Source of the DNA: CAIYQJ01 sp963717255
GTDB lineage: Bacteria > Chloroflexota > Limnocylindria > Limnocylindrales > CSP1-4
Direction of reading: 5' to 3'
NCBI GenBank assembly: GCA_963717255.1
Contig: CAVQVT010000007.1
Span: forward strand, 186,001-250,000
Length of the DNA stretch: 64,000 bases
Under the pieces are notes generated by a model. The model saw nothing but the letters and a program-made list of their open reading frames with translations, ran no database searches and was not told the origin of the DNA. Below are positions 7,705 through 16,303 of this stretch, piece by piece (positions within the stretch are counted from its first letter, which is position 1; every line of letters begins with the position of its first letter). The position numbers and the translations under genes were made by a program.

Positions 7705-8739
7705 TCAGCCCGCGCCGACGCCGACGGGCGACATGCCGATCGGCTGCTCGGAGATGGAGGCCGCCGGCTGGTCGCTGATCGTCGGCTGCTCCGCGCCGCG
7801 CTCCGGCTGGACCGCCGGCCGTTGCAGCACGAAGTCGAGGACATCCTGGGGGAAGCGCTTGTCGCGGATCGCCCCGACATGTCCGATGCCCTCGTACACC
7901 CTGAGCGTGCAGTCGGGGATGAGCCGGGCGGTCTCCTCGTAGACCTCCTTCGGGAAGTAGAGATCCTGGTCGCCGCACGCGAGCAGCACCGGCACCCGGA
8001 TGTCGGGCAGGACCTCCCGGGCGTCGAACGCCACCTCCGCCTCCGCCTCGACCATCACGTCACTCGCGAAGTGCGGGTGCGTCTCCCCGAACATGAGGCG
8101 ACCCATCACCGCGCCCAGGACCCGGGCGACACCCGGCGCCCGGAGGCCGGGGACCATGTGCCCGAACATCAGGGCGCCGGCCTCGCTCCTCCTGCCCTCG
8201 CTCAGCAGCCTGGCGAAGTCGTAGTCGAGGGTCTTGCCCTGTTCGCTCATCTCGTACCCGGCGACGGAGATGGCGATGTGGCCGAAGCGGTCGGGGTGGC
8301 GAGCGGCGAGGTAGAAGCCGATCATGCCGCCGAAGGACTGGCCGACCACCAGGTCGACCTTCCCGCCGAACTGGTCGGCGACCAGCCCGGCGAGATCGTC
8401 GGCCATGTCGGCCACCGTGTGGCCCTTCGGCATGTTCTGCTTCCTGACGACGAACCAGACGGTGTATCCGTCCTCGACGAACGGACGGAACTGGGACTGG
8501 GCCGCCTTCAGGGCCGGCCCGCCGGTGGGGAAGGCGTTGCCGGGACCGCCCGGGATCTCCAGCAGGGTCTTCGGGCCGGTGCCCCATCGGACGAATGCCA
8601 TCCCGTTCGGGAAGATGCCGCTGACGGGCCTCGGGACCCCCGGCCCGCGCCCCCGGATGCGGGAGCGGGCCAACGCGCCACCCGCGACGATGGCCAGCGT
8701 CCCGCCCGCAACGAGGGCAAGCGTGGTGACACGGCGCAT
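7705..8739 (-). CDS. Alpha/beta-fold hydrolase with N-terminal signal anchor
   Basis: A 344-residue protein. Residues 5-25 (LALVAGGTLAIVAGGALA) form a signal peptide or membrane anchor, so the enzyme probably works outside the membrane. The nucleophile elbow is GQSFGG (Ser near residue 145), the acid lies in ACGDQDLYFP and the catalytic His in YEGIGHVGA. The final 35 residues are a Gln/Pro/Ser-rich tail. The ATG at 8739 has GGGAGG 8 bases upstream. The likely reaction is ester, lactone or peptide hydrolysis; substrate unknown. Confidence 0.82.
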   Translation of the reverse strand: MRRVTTLALVAGGTLAIVAGGALARSRIRGRGPGVPRPVSGIFPNGMAFVRWGTGPKTLLEIPGGPGNAFPTGGPALKAAQSQFRPFVEDGYTVWFVVRKQNMPKGHTVADMADDLAGLVADQFGGKVDLVVGQSFGGMIGFYLAARHPDRFGHIAISVAGYEMSEQGKTLDYDFARLLSEGRRSEAGALMFGHMVPGLRAPGVARVLGAVMGRLMFGETHPHFASDVMVEAEAEVAFDAREVLPDIRVPVLLACGDQDLYFPKEVYEETARLIPDCTLRVYEGIGHVGAIRDKRFPQDVLDFVLQRPAVQPERGAEQPTISDQPAASISEQPIGMSPVGVGAG

Positions 8740-8992
8740 GGCGTCAGCCTCCCAAGGACGCATGCGCGGGTCGGTCCGGCCCGTGGCTCGGCGCGGTCCC
8801 GGCGGCCGAGGCGTGGACCACTCGTCGGAGCCTCCCGCTCGTACCCGCGACGGTGCATCGGTCGCGGGAGCGCCGCCAGTGCCGACCGTCGCTGTGTTCG
8901 GGGTGCACGCGGGCACCACGACGTCGTGTCCGGGCCGGCAGCCCGGAGCGCGGGAGCCGCTCGTCGTGCTGCGTCCGGACCCGCCGCCCTGC

Positions 8993-8998
8993 TACCGT
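8993..8998 (+). promoter_or_regulatory. -10 element (TACCGT) for prmC
   Basis: TACCGT ends 9 bases before the prmC ATG at 9008. No convincing Shine-Dalgarno sequence lies in between, which fits a leaderless mRNA. The rest of the 268-base gap from 8740 shows no gene. Confidence 0.4.
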
Positions 8999-9007
8999 GG
9001 CGGCGGG

Positions 9008-9907
9008 ATGGCCACCGTCGGCGAGCTTCTCGCGACCGCGGTCGAGCGGCTCCGGGCCGCCGGCTCGGACACGCCGCGCCTGGACGCCGAGCTCCTCCTC
9101 GCCCTCGCCGTCGGCACCGACCGGACGGGCGTCATCGCCCATCCGGATGCGCCCGTGGGGCCGGAGGCGGCTGCGGCGTTCGTGGCGGACATCGAGCGGC
9201 GCGCCACGGGTGAGCCGGTCGCGTACATCCGCGGCCTGAAGGAGTTCCACGGCGTCGCCTTCGCGACCGACGCGCGGGCCCTCATCCCGCGGCCGGAGTC
9301 CGAGCTGCTCGTGGACGCCGCCGTCGAGGAGATCGTCACGCGGCTGGCCCGCGGCGTGGGTGCGCGGCGTGGTGAGCCGATCCGGGTCGTGGACGTGGGG
9401 ACGGGCACCGGCGCCATCGCCATCGCGCTCGCGATCGCGCTCCGTCGGCGCCGGCTCCTCGACGCCGTGGAGATCCTGGCGACGGACATCTCGCCCCACG
9501 CCGTCGCGCTCGCCCGGGAGAACGCCGCGGCGCACGGGCTCCTGGGGGTCGTCCGTATCGAGTTCGCGGACCTGGTGCCGGCCGGCTGGGGGCCGTTCGG
9601 GCTGGTCCTCGCGAACCTCCCGTACATCCCGACGGCCACGCTGGACGTCCTCGGCGGATCGGCGGACCACGAGCCGCGCCTCGCGCTCGACGGAGGCGTG
9701 GACGGCCTCACCGTGATCCGCCTGCTCCTCGCGCGGCTGCCGTCGGTCCTGGAGGAGGGCGGCGTCGCGCTCCTCGAGATCGGGGCGGACCAGGGCGAGA
9801 CGGCAGCCGCGGCCGCCCGCGCCGCCGTCCCAGGGGCCGTGGCCGCCGTCCTCCCGGACCTCGCCGGCCGGCCGCGCGTCCTCCGCGTGGACACCTCCCT
9901 CGCCTGA
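9008..9907 (+). CDS. prmC: Peptide chain release factor N5-glutamine methyltransferase
   Basis: A 299-residue SAM-dependent methyltransferase that methylates the Gln of the GGQ motif in release factors. The N-terminal helical domain (residues 1-75) is followed by the SAM-binding motif VVDVGTGTGAIAIALA (about 130) and the substrate motif LANLPYIPT (about 200). The second motif reads NLPY, not the usual NPPY. The start at 9008 is the beginning of homology (MATVGELLATAVERLRAAG). An upstream open frame back to 8324 is antisense to the hydrolase gene. Confidence 0.92.
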   Translation: MATVGELLATAVERLRAAGSDTPRLDAELLLALAVGTDRTGVIAHPDAPVGPEAAAAFVADIERRATGEPVAYIRGLKEFHGVAFATDARALIPRPESELLVDAAVEEIVTRLARGVGARRGEPIRVVDVGTGTGAIAIALAIALRRRRLLDAVEILATDISPHAVALARENAAAHGLLGVVRIEFADLVPAGWGPFGLVLANLPYIPTATLDVLGGSADHEPRLALDGGVDGLTVIRLLLARLPSVLEEGGVALLEIGADQGETAAAAARAAVPGAVAAVLPDLAGRPRVLRVDTSLA

Positions 9908-9961
9908 CCGCCGAGGGCCGCCGGCGACCTTGGGGACCCGGCCCGGGACGCCCGTCGCCGC

Positions 9962-9967
9962 CATACT
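9962..9967 (+). promoter_or_regulatory. -10 element (CATACT) for HAD hydrolase gene
   Basis: CATACT, one mismatch from TATACT, ends 6 bases before the GTG start at 9974, matching the leaderless layout seen elsewhere in the window. Confidence 0.4.
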
Positions 9968-9973
9968 GGACAC

Positions 9974-10858
9974 GTGCCCGATCCTCGCCGCCGCGGCGCC
10001 CGCGCCCCCGCCCCCGACCTCCCCATCCGTCTGGTCGCGCTCGACATCGACGGGACGATCGTGGGCGACGACCTCGTCCTCCACGACCGGACGATCCGGG
10101 CGGTCGCCGAGGCGCGGCGCCGCGGAGTCCGCGTGTCGATCGTCACGGGCCGCATGGCGACCTCCGGGATGGAGTTCGCGCGCCGGCTCGGGCTGACCGA
10201 GACGGTCGTCGGGTACCAGGGGGCGATCGCCCGGGAGATGGGGGACGGCCGGGAGGAGCCGCTCGGACGCCTCCTTCGGCACCGGCCGCTCGACGCGGCG
10301 ACGGCCCTCGAGATCGTCGAATGGACGCGCTCGGTCGGGCTCATCCCGCACTTCAACAACCTCGAGACGCTCATCCTCCCGGCGGACGACCCTCGCGCCG
10401 ACGACTACAGCCGCTTCGTCGGCGGCCGCATGACGCTCGTGCCGGACCTCGAGTCGTGGCTGGCACGCCGGCGCACGGTCACGAAGGTCATCGCGGTGGG
10501 GCGCAGGCCCGCCCCGAACGAGGCATACGCGGATGCGGTCGCACGGTTCGCCGGACGGGCGGAGGCGACGATCAGTCACCCGGAGTTCCTCGAGTTCGTC
10601 GCGCCCGGGGTCTCGAAGGGCGAGGCCCTCCGCTGGCTCGCACGGCGCGAGGGGATCCCGATGCCCCAGGTCATGGCCGTCGGCGACCAGCTCAACGACC
10701 TCGACATGATCGCGGCCGCCGGCCATGGGGTCGCCATGGGGAACGCGCCCGAGGAGGTCCGGTCGGTCGCCCGGTACGTCGCGCCGCATGTCGACGAGCA
10801 GGGCGCGGCGGTGATGATCGAGGAGCTGGTGCTCGGCGGGGCCCCATCCGGGCGCTGA
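9974..10858 (+). CDS. HAD-superfamily hydrolase, Cof-type phosphatase
   Basis: A 294-residue Cof/type IIB HAD phosphatase. Motif I is LVALDIDGTIVGDD (nucleophile Asp near residue 22), motif II is VSIVTGRM, and the motif IV region is VMAVGDQLNDLDMIAAAGHGVAMGNA near residue 235. The large C2-type cap domain lies between residues 85 and 190. Such enzymes remove phosphate from sugar phosphates, nucleotides or flavins; the substrate cannot be predicted. The GTG start gives a short Pro/Arg-rich lead before the fold. Confidence 0.88.
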   Translation: MPDPRRRGARAPAPDLPIRLVALDIDGTIVGDDLVLHDRTIRAVAEARRRGVRVSIVTGRMATSGMEFARRLGLTETVVGYQGAIAREMGDGREEPLGRLLRHRPLDAATALEIVEWTRSVGLIPHFNNLETLILPADDPRADDYSRFVGGRMTLVPDLESWLARRRTVTKVIAVGRRPAPNEAYADAVARFAGRAEATISHPEFLEFVAPGVSKGEALRWLARREGIPMPQVMAVGDQLNDLDMIAAAGHGVAMGNAPEEVRSVARYVAPHVDEQGAAVMIEELVLGGAPSGR

Positions 10859-10979
10859 CCCGCCGACCCCGCGTCGCCGGACCCGCGTCGTGGTCGACGA
10901 GGGATCCCTCTCCCCCGGTCGGTCGACCCCGCCGGCCGCTTCATGCGACGATGGGCCCCGCACGCTGGGAGGGACGAGC

Positions 10980-12260
10980 ATGTCCGTGACGCACGCCTCG
11001 GGGGCCGCCTGGGCGAGGATCGCCGACGTCGACCCCGAGCTCTGGGCCGCGATCACCGCCGAGGTGGACCGGCAGCGCTGGAGCATCGAGCTCATCGCGA
11101 GCGAGAACTTCGCCTTCGCGCCGGTCCTCGAGGCGCAGGGGACGGTCCTCACGAACAAGTACGCGGAAGGCCTCCCCGGTCGCCGCTACTACGGTGGCTG
11201 CGAGTTCGTGGACATCGCCGAGCGGCTCGCCCAGGAGCGCGCACTCGCTCTCTTCCCCGGCGCCGAGCACGTCAACGTCCAGCCGCATTCCGGCGCGCAG
11301 GCGAACCTCGCGGCGTACTTCGCGGTCCTCGAGCACGGCGACCGGATCCTGGGTCTCAGCCTGGCGCACGGCGGGCACCTCACGCACGGCTCGCCGGTGA
11401 ACTTCTCCGGCAAGTGGTTCGAGGTCCATGCGTACGGCGTGGAGCAGGGGACAGAGCGGATCGACCTTGACGTGTTCGCGCGGACGGCAGCGGAGGTCCG
11501 ACCCCGGCTCGTCATCGCCGGCGCGTCCGCCTACCCGCGCATCTGGGACTTCGAGCGGATGGCAGCCATCGCGCACGACGTCGGCGCGCTCTTCCTCGTG
11601 GACATGGCCCACATCGCCGGACTGGTCGCGGCGGGCGTCCATCCCAGCCCGTTCCCGCACGCGGACATCGTCACGTCCACGACCCACAAGACCCTGCGGG
11701 GCCCGCGCGGAGGCGTCGTGTTCTGCAGGGCCGACCTCGCGAAGGCGGTCGACAAGGCCGTCTTCCCGGGCATCCAGGGCGGCCCGCTCATGCACGTGAT
11801 CGCCGCCAAGGCCGTCGCGTTCGGGCTCGCGCTCACCGAGGACTTCCGCGAGGACCAGCGCCGGACCGTCGAGAACGCGTCCGTCCTCGCGGACGCGTTC
11901 GTGGCACGGGGAGCGCGACTGGTCTCCGGCGGCACGGACAACCACCTCATGCTCGTCGATGTCACACCCCTCGGCGTCACGGGGCGCGAGGCGGAGACGC
12001 TCCTCGACGCGGTCGGGATCACCGTGAACAAGAACGCGATCCCCTTCGACCCGCTCCCGCCGAACACGGCGTCCGGCATCCGCGTGGGCACGCCCGCGAC
12101 CACCACGCGCGGCTTCGGGCCGGACGAGATGCGCGAGATCGCGCGGGTCGTCGTGGACGCGATCGAGGGACGCGACGACCCGGCGACCACCGCAGCGCTC
12201 CGCGCCGAGACCCGCGCGATGTGCGCGCGCTTCCCGCTGCCGGGCGTGCCGGAGGCGTGA
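10980..12260 (+). CDS. glyA: Serine hydroxymethyltransferase
   Basis: A 426-residue PLP enzyme that converts serine and tetrahydrofolate to glycine and methylene-THF. Key features are ELIASENFAF near the N-terminus, NKYAEGLPGRRYYGG, and STTHKTLRGPRGG with the PLP lysine near residue 236. The ATG at 10980 has a strong GGGAGGG site 6 bases upstream, so the longer GTG frame from 10890 is rejected. In Firmicutes glyA also lies between prfA/prmC and the atp operon, so the position is ancestral. Confidence 0.97.
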   Translation: MSVTHASGAAWARIADVDPELWAAITAEVDRQRWSIELIASENFAFAPVLEAQGTVLTNKYAEGLPGRRYYGGCEFVDIAERLAQERALALFPGAEHVNVQPHSGAQANLAAYFAVLEHGDRILGLSLAHGGHLTHGSPVNFSGKWFEVHAYGVEQGTERIDLDVFARTAAEVRPRLVIAGASAYPRIWDFERMAAIAHDVGALFLVDMAHIAGLVAAGVHPSPFPHADIVTSTTHKTLRGPRGGVVFCRADLAKAVDKAVFPGIQGGPLMHVIAAKAVAFGLALTEDFREDQRRTVENASVLADAFVARGARLVSGGTDNHLMLVDVTPLGVTGREAETLLDAVGITVNKNAIPFDPLPPNTASGIRVGTPATTTRGFGPDEMREIARVVVDAIEGRDDPATTAALRAETRAMCARFPLPGVPEA

Positions 12261-12300
12261 CCCGGGGCTCGGGCCGCGGCGGTACGACGGGCGACGAGCG

Positions 12301-13482
12301 ATGAGGTTCGGGACGGGCGCCTCCCAGGCGCTGCCGATGATCGCGGTCGTCTTCGTGGCGGCGGCGCTGCTCGCGCTCGTGCTCACGCCGCTCGCTCGGC
12401 GCCTCGCGCTGCACTTCGAGCTGGTCGATCGCCCCGACCCCCGGCGGGTCAACCCGGTCCCCATCCCCCGCGGCGGAGGGGTGGCGGCTGCGGCCGCCTT
12501 CGTCGTCGTCGGCCTCGTGATCATCGCGTTGAGCGGCGGGATCCTTCCCGTCGGCCGGATCGGGCCGCTCACGACCTCCGAGCTGGTGGCTCTCATCGGC
12601 GGCGGCGGCCTCGCGGCCCTCCTCGGCGTGTTGGACGACTACTTCGACCTGCGGGCACGGTGGCAGCTGCTGGCGCAGCTGGTGCTGGCGTTCCTCGTCG
12701 TCGCACTCGGCATCGGGGTGGACGTCGTGAACAACCCGTTCGGCCCGGGCGTGATCCGGCTCGAGGGCGTCTTCGAGGTCGCGTTCACCGTCGTCTGGGT
12801 CCTCGGGATGATCAACAGCATCAACTTCATCGACGGACTCGACGGGCTCTCGTCCGGCGTGACGATCATCGCCGCCGTGACGCTGGGCCTCATCAACCTG
12901 ACGCCGGGGATCGACCAGCCCCAGGTCGCGGTCTTCTGCTTCGCCTTCGCGGGCGCGGTCCTGGGCTTCCTCCGATGGAACTTCCACCCTGCATCGGTCT
13001 TCGCTGGGACCTCGGGTGTCTTCTTCTTCGGGTTCACCCTCGCGCTGCTGTCGATCCTCGGGAGCGCGAAGATCGCGGTCGCGCTCCTCGTCCTCAGCGT
13101 GCCGATCATCGACACGTTCTGGATCATCGTCCGCCGCGTCGGGCAGGGACGCTCCCCGTTCAGCCCGGACCGCGGCCACATCCACCACCGGCTGCTCGAC
13201 CTGGGCCTGAGCCACCGGCAGACGGTCCTGCTCATCTACGGGATCTGCCTTCTCCTGGCGATGCTCACGTTCCTCCTCTCGGGGACGGGGCAGATGTACG
13301 CGTTCCTCGCGATCGTGGTGGCCTTCGGGCTCGCGCTGGTCTTCCTCACCCGCCGGGCATCGAACGGCGATGAGGCGGAGCCCGGGGACGCCCCGACCGT
13401 GGATGGTGCGGTCGGAGTGGCGGCGGAGGACGCGCCCGGCGTCGCGGGCCCGGTCGGTCCGGCAGGGGGCGTTCCCGGGTGA
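12301..13482 (+). CDS. MraY/WecA-type undecaprenyl-phosphate sugar-1-phosphate transferase
   Basis: A 393-residue integral membrane enzyme of glycosyltransferase family 4 type (about 10-11 helices) that moves a sugar-1-phosphate from a UDP-sugar to undecaprenyl phosphate. Family motifs are VDRPDPRRVNPVPIPRGGG, GVLDDYFDLRARWQ (Asp pair binding Mg2+), NSINFIDGLDGLSSG and DRGHIHHRLLDLG. The HIHHR form resembles WecA/TagO/TarO rather than MraY, so a role in teichoic-acid-like or other surface glycan priming is likely. The tail after residue 350 is acidic and Pro/Gly-rich. The next gene overlaps by 4 bases. Confidence 0.9.
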   Translation: MRFGTGASQALPMIAVVFVAAALLALVLTPLARRLALHFELVDRPDPRRVNPVPIPRGGGVAAAAAFVVVGLVIIALSGGILPVGRIGPLTTSELVALIGGGGLAALLGVLDDYFDLRARWQLLAQLVLAFLVVALGIGVDVVNNPFGPGVIRLEGVFEVAFTVVWVLGMINSINFIDGLDGLSSGVTIIAAVTLGLINLTPGIDQPQVAVFCFAFAGAVLGFLRWNFHPASVFAGTSGVFFFGFTLALLSILGSAKIAVALLVLSVPIIDTFWIIVRRVGQGRSPFSPDRGHIHHRLLDLGLSHRQTVLLIYGICLLLAMLTFLLSGTGQMYAFLAIVVAFGLALVFLTRRASNGDEAEPGDAPTVDGAVGVAAEDAPGVAGPVGPAGGVPG

Positions 13483-14027
13483 GCGACGCGGGTCGTCAGC
13501 CGGGCAGCGCGGACTGGCCGCCGCCGGTGCCGTCCGGTATCCACCTGCGGCCGCGCACCGCGGTCGCGCCGTCGGTCATGCCGGAGCGCGACGCCCCAGC
13601 GCCGGCGCCCGCACAGCGGTGGGGTCAGGCGCCCCCCGAGGCCGGGCGCGTCGCGGCGGCCCAGCCCGAGCCGCCCCCGGCGACCGAGTCGCTTCCCCCG
13701 CCGACGGCCGAGTCGCTTCCCCCGCCGACGGCTCCGCCCCGGCCTCCCGCGGACGCGCCCGTGGCGGACGGCCCGCTCCTCGACCCGGCCGGCTACCGCC
13801 GGCGGCTCGTCCGCGACGCGGCGGCAGCACTCGCTCTCGTCGCGTGGGTCGTCCTGGTCGGCTCCCTCCTCGTGCGGCCGGCCCCGACGGGCGACGTGCT
13901 GTCCGCGACCGGCGCCCCCGGCGGCGCCGCGGCCGCCACGTCCCCCTCCCCGGCCGCCTCCTCCGGTCCGGCCCCGAGTCCGTCGCCGACTGCGGGCACC
14001 TCGGCGAGGGCCGAGCCGGTCCCGTGA
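13479..14027 (+). CDS. Proline-rich single-pass membrane protein, unknown
   Basis: A 182-residue protein with an N-terminal Pro/Ala-rich cytoplasmic-type region (residues 1-100), one transmembrane segment (about 115-132, AALALVAWVVLVGSLLV) and a Ser/Pro-rich outside tail (PSPAASSGPAPSPSPTAG). A tandem unit TESLPPP/AESLPPP near residue 65 is also a DNA repeat. Its GTG overlaps the WecA-like stop codon (GTGA), so translation is coupled. The layout resembles the hypothetical protein at 51387-52208. No domain is recognised. Confidence 0.65.
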   Translation: MSDAGRQPGSADWPPPVPSGIHLRPRTAVAPSVMPERDAPAPAPAQRWGQAPPEAGRVAAAQPEPPPATESLPPPTAESLPPPTAPPRPPADAPVADGPLLDPAGYRRRLVRDAAAALALVAWVVLVGSLLVRPAPTGDVLSATGAPGGAAAATSPSPAASSGPAPSPSPTAGTSARAEPVP

Positions 14028-14071
14028 CGGATCCCGCCCGGTCTGCCCACGGGCGGTCGCCGAAGGACCTT

Positions 14072-14080
14072 TGCTATACT
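14072..14080 (+). promoter_or_regulatory. Extended -10 promoter (TGCTATACT) for the atp operon
   Basis: TATACT at 14075-14080 is preceded by TG at 14072-14073, forming an extended -10 element that tolerates a poor -35; none matching TTGACA is visible. It lies 23 bases upstream of the first gene of the ATP synthase operon. Confidence 0.55.
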
Positions 14081-14103
14081 CCCCCGGCCGTGCCCACGTG
14101 CCC

Positions 14104-14328
14104 ATGAACGGACTCGGTCGAGCCGCCGCGTACTTCGCGCTGTTCTCCGAGATCGGACTGATCCTGCTGGTCACGGTCCTGGCGGGAGTCCTGGGAGGCT
14201 ACTGGGTCGATCAGCAGCTGGGAACGCTGCCGGTCTTCCTCCTCGTCGGGCTCTTCATCGGGCTCGCGGGAGGAGCCCTGGCGATGTACCGGCTCATCTC
14301 CCGGTTCCTCGCGACATACCGAGACTGA
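14104..14328 (+). CDS. AtpZ/AtpI-like ATP synthase assembly protein
   Basis: A 74-residue protein with two transmembrane helices (about residues 10-33 and 40-62), matching AtpZ/AtpI-type gene products at the head of F-type ATPase operons. These are thought to help c-ring assembly or Mg2+ supply. The ATG at 14104 (MNGLGRAAAYFALFSEIG) is chosen over an ATG-like frame at 14071 because that lies inside the promoter. atpB follows closely. Confidence 0.8.
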   Translation: MNGLGRAAAYFALFSEIGLILLVTVLAGVLGGYWVDQQLGTLPVFLLVGLFIGLAGGALAMYRLISRFLATYRD

Positions 14329-14373
14329 CGGTCCGTGGCGGTGAAACGACCGCCCGGACGCGGCGGAGAGAAC

Positions 14374-15417
14374 GTGACGAGCGAACCTCAGGTACGTGAC
14401 GAGGTGGCGGCCGAGGCGGCGGCGAAGGCGAAGTCCTCGCGCCGTACCCGGAACCTGCTCGTCGTCGTCATCGTCTCCGCGATCCTCCTCAACGTCGGGG
14501 CGATCCTGCTGGTTCCGCCGTTCCCGCCGGGGGAGCCGGGGGCGGCCTGCGCGTACCCCGTCTGCTTCATCAACGGCAACCTCGAGTTCCCGCCGCCACA
14601 CGTGATCTGGGACCTCGATCCCTCCACCACGCTCGAAGGCTCTCTCGCGGTCGGCTTCGACGTCAGCATCACGAACACGCTCCTCACCATGTGGATCGTG
14701 GAGATCGTCCTCCTCGTCCTCGCGATCGCCGCGACGCGCCGCCGCCGTGACATCCCCGCGGGGCTCCAGAACTTCGTCGAGTGGACCTACGAGGGCCTCC
14801 GGAACTTCGCGATCAGCAACGGCGGGAACGCCGCCGTCCGCCACGTCCCGATCTTCGCCGCGTTCTTCCTCTTCATCCTGCTGTGCAACTGGAGCGGCCT
14901 GGTGCCGCCCGTCGGCAAGATCCCGCTCCTGCGCGCGCCCACGAGCGACGTCAACGTGACCATCGGCCTGGCCCTGGTCGCCTTCGGCTACTTCGAGCTC
15001 CAGGGCTTCCGCGCGCACGGCGCGGGCTACCTCTCGAAGTTCTTCCCCGTCTACGAGTTCAAGCACGGCATCGGTGCCGGGCTCATCGCCATGTTCGTCG
15101 GGCTGATCGAGCTCCTGCTCGAGTTCGTCAAGCCCATCACGCTGGCGATGCGACTCTTCGGCAACATCTACGGGGGCGAGGTCGCGCTCGCGGTCATGAC
15201 GGCGCTCACGCTCGCCGTGGTCCCGGTCGCGATCCTCAGCCTCGAGGTCATGCTCACCTTCGTCCAGGCGCTGATCTTCAGCACCCTGACGCTCATGTTC
15301 ACGCTCGTCGCGATCGAGTCCCACCACGAGGAGGGAGAGCTCGGCGAGGAGGGCGTAGAAGCCGTCGAGGACGTGCGGAAGGCCGACCACGGCGCCGCAC
15401 CGGCCGCCGCGGCCTGA
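14374..15417 (+). CDS. atpB: ATP synthase F0 subunit a
   Basis: The a subunit forms the two proton half-channels beside the c-ring. The essential Arg lies in LAMRLFGNIYGGEVALAV, and the next helices (VPVAILSLEVMLTFVQALIFSTLTLMF in part) are typical. An N-terminal extension of about 60 residues with one helix precedes the normal core, and the C-terminus is Ala/Glu-rich. The GTG at 14374 has GGAG 5 bases upstream; GTG codons at 14335 and 14341 are in-frame alternatives (360 or 358 residues). Confidence 0.93.
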   Translation: MTSEPQVRDEVAAEAAAKAKSSRRTRNLLVVVIVSAILLNVGAILLVPPFPPGEPGAACAYPVCFINGNLEFPPPHVIWDLDPSTTLEGSLAVGFDVSITNTLLTMWIVEIVLLVLAIAATRRRRDIPAGLQNFVEWTYEGLRNFAISNGGNAAVRHVPIFAAFFLFILLCNWSGLVPPVGKIPLLRAPTSDVNVTIGLALVAFGYFELQGFRAHGAGYLSKFFPVYEFKHGIGAGLIAMFVGLIELLLEFVKPITLAMRLFGNIYGGEVALAVMTALTLAVVPVAILSLEVMLTFVQALIFSTLTLMFTLVAIESHHEEGELGEEGVEAVEDVRKADHGAAPAAAA

Positions 15418-15494
15418 CACCCGCCGCGGAAGCGGCGCCACACCATCGGTCATCCACCCGGGAGACACCCGGGGAGACAGGAGGGACACCCGAC

Positions 15495-15707
15495 ATGGAG
15501 CACCTCGGCGCTGGTCTCGCCGCCCTTGGCGTCGTCGGCCCCGGCATCGGCATCGGCATCCTCGCCGGCATGTCGAGCGCCGCCATCGGCCGGAACCCCG
15601 ATGCCGCCGCGCAGATCCGCGGCCTCGCGATCATCCTCGCCGCGTTCGCCGAAGGCCTCGGCGTGCTCGCGATCGTGGTGGGCCTCCTCGCGATCTTCAT
15701 CAAGTAG
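15495..15707 (+). CDS. atpE: ATP synthase F0 subunit c
   Basis: A 70-residue two-helix hairpin protein that makes the rotor ring. The ion-carrying Glu is in AFAEGLGVLAIV of helix 2. Helix 1 reads GPGIGIGILAGM with Ile where Na+-type c subunits have Gln, and helix 2 lacks the ES pair, so H+ coupling is inferred. The polar loop is GRNPDAAAQI. An AGGAGG site lies 11 bases upstream, within a leader holding two near-copies of ACCCGGGGAGAC. Confidence 0.96.
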   Translation: MEHLGAGLAALGVVGPGIGIGILAGMSSAAIGRNPDAAAQIRGLAIILAAFAEGLGVLAIVVGLLAIFIK

Positions 15708-15730
15708 CCCCGCCTCCGGGAGAGTCAGCG

Positions 15731-16300
15731 GTGGATCTCTACGCCGTCGCGACCGAGAGCGCGCGAACGGTCGTCGCCCTGACGGCCGGGAGCGAGGCGG
15801 GCGGATTCACGATCAACCTGTTCTGGGTGATCGTGAGCGCGGTCAACTTCCTCGTCTTCCTCGCGCTCATCTGGCTGTTCGCGTTCAAGCCGCTCGGCGC
15901 CATGCTCGACTCCCGCAAGCAGCGCATCGCGCAGGGCCTCCGGGATGCCGAGACGGCGCGCCGCGACCGCGAGCTCGCCGAGAGCGAGCGCCTCGCCGCC
16001 CTCAACGAGGCGCGGCGCGAGGCGAACGAGATCATCGCCCGTGCCCAGAGGGTCGCCCAGGAGCAGCGCGACGCGGACATCGCCGCCGCGCGAGCGGACA
16101 TCGAGCGGATCCGCCAGCGCGCGACCGCGGACATCGACGCCGAGAAGCAGCGTGCGATCGCCGACCTGCGCGCCGAGGTCACCGACCTCGCGCTCGCGGC
16201 CGCCGGGCGCGTCGTCGGCGAGGAGATGACCGGCGAGCGGCAGCGCCGCCTGGTCGAGGAGTTCCTCCGCGCGCCGGCCGGCCCGGAGTCCCGGAACTAG
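15731..16300 (+). CDS. atpF: ATP synthase F0 subunit b
   Basis: A 189-residue peripheral stalk subunit. One transmembrane helix (about residues 27-48, FWVIVSAVNFLVFLALIWLF) is followed by a long charged Ala/Glu/Arg-rich coiled coil that reaches up to F1 and binds delta. The N-terminal 25 residues are slightly longer than in E. coli. The GTG at 15731 has GGGAG upstream. Only one b gene is present, so the stalk is probably a homodimer. Confidence 0.94.
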   Translation: MDLYAVATESARTVVALTAGSEAGGFTINLFWVIVSAVNFLVFLALIWLFAFKPLGAMLDSRKQRIAQGLRDAETARRDRELAESERLAALNEARREANEIIARAQRVAQEQRDADIAAARADIERIRQRATADIDAEKQRAIADLRAEVTDLALAAAGRVVGEEMTGERQRRLVEEFLRAPAGPESRN

Positions 16301-16303
16301 CCC

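Noticed and set aside
8744..11158. An 804-codon minus-strand frame over prmC, the HAD gene and glyA
   Set aside because: Entirely antisense to three recognisable genes, and Arg/Asp-rich without motifs.
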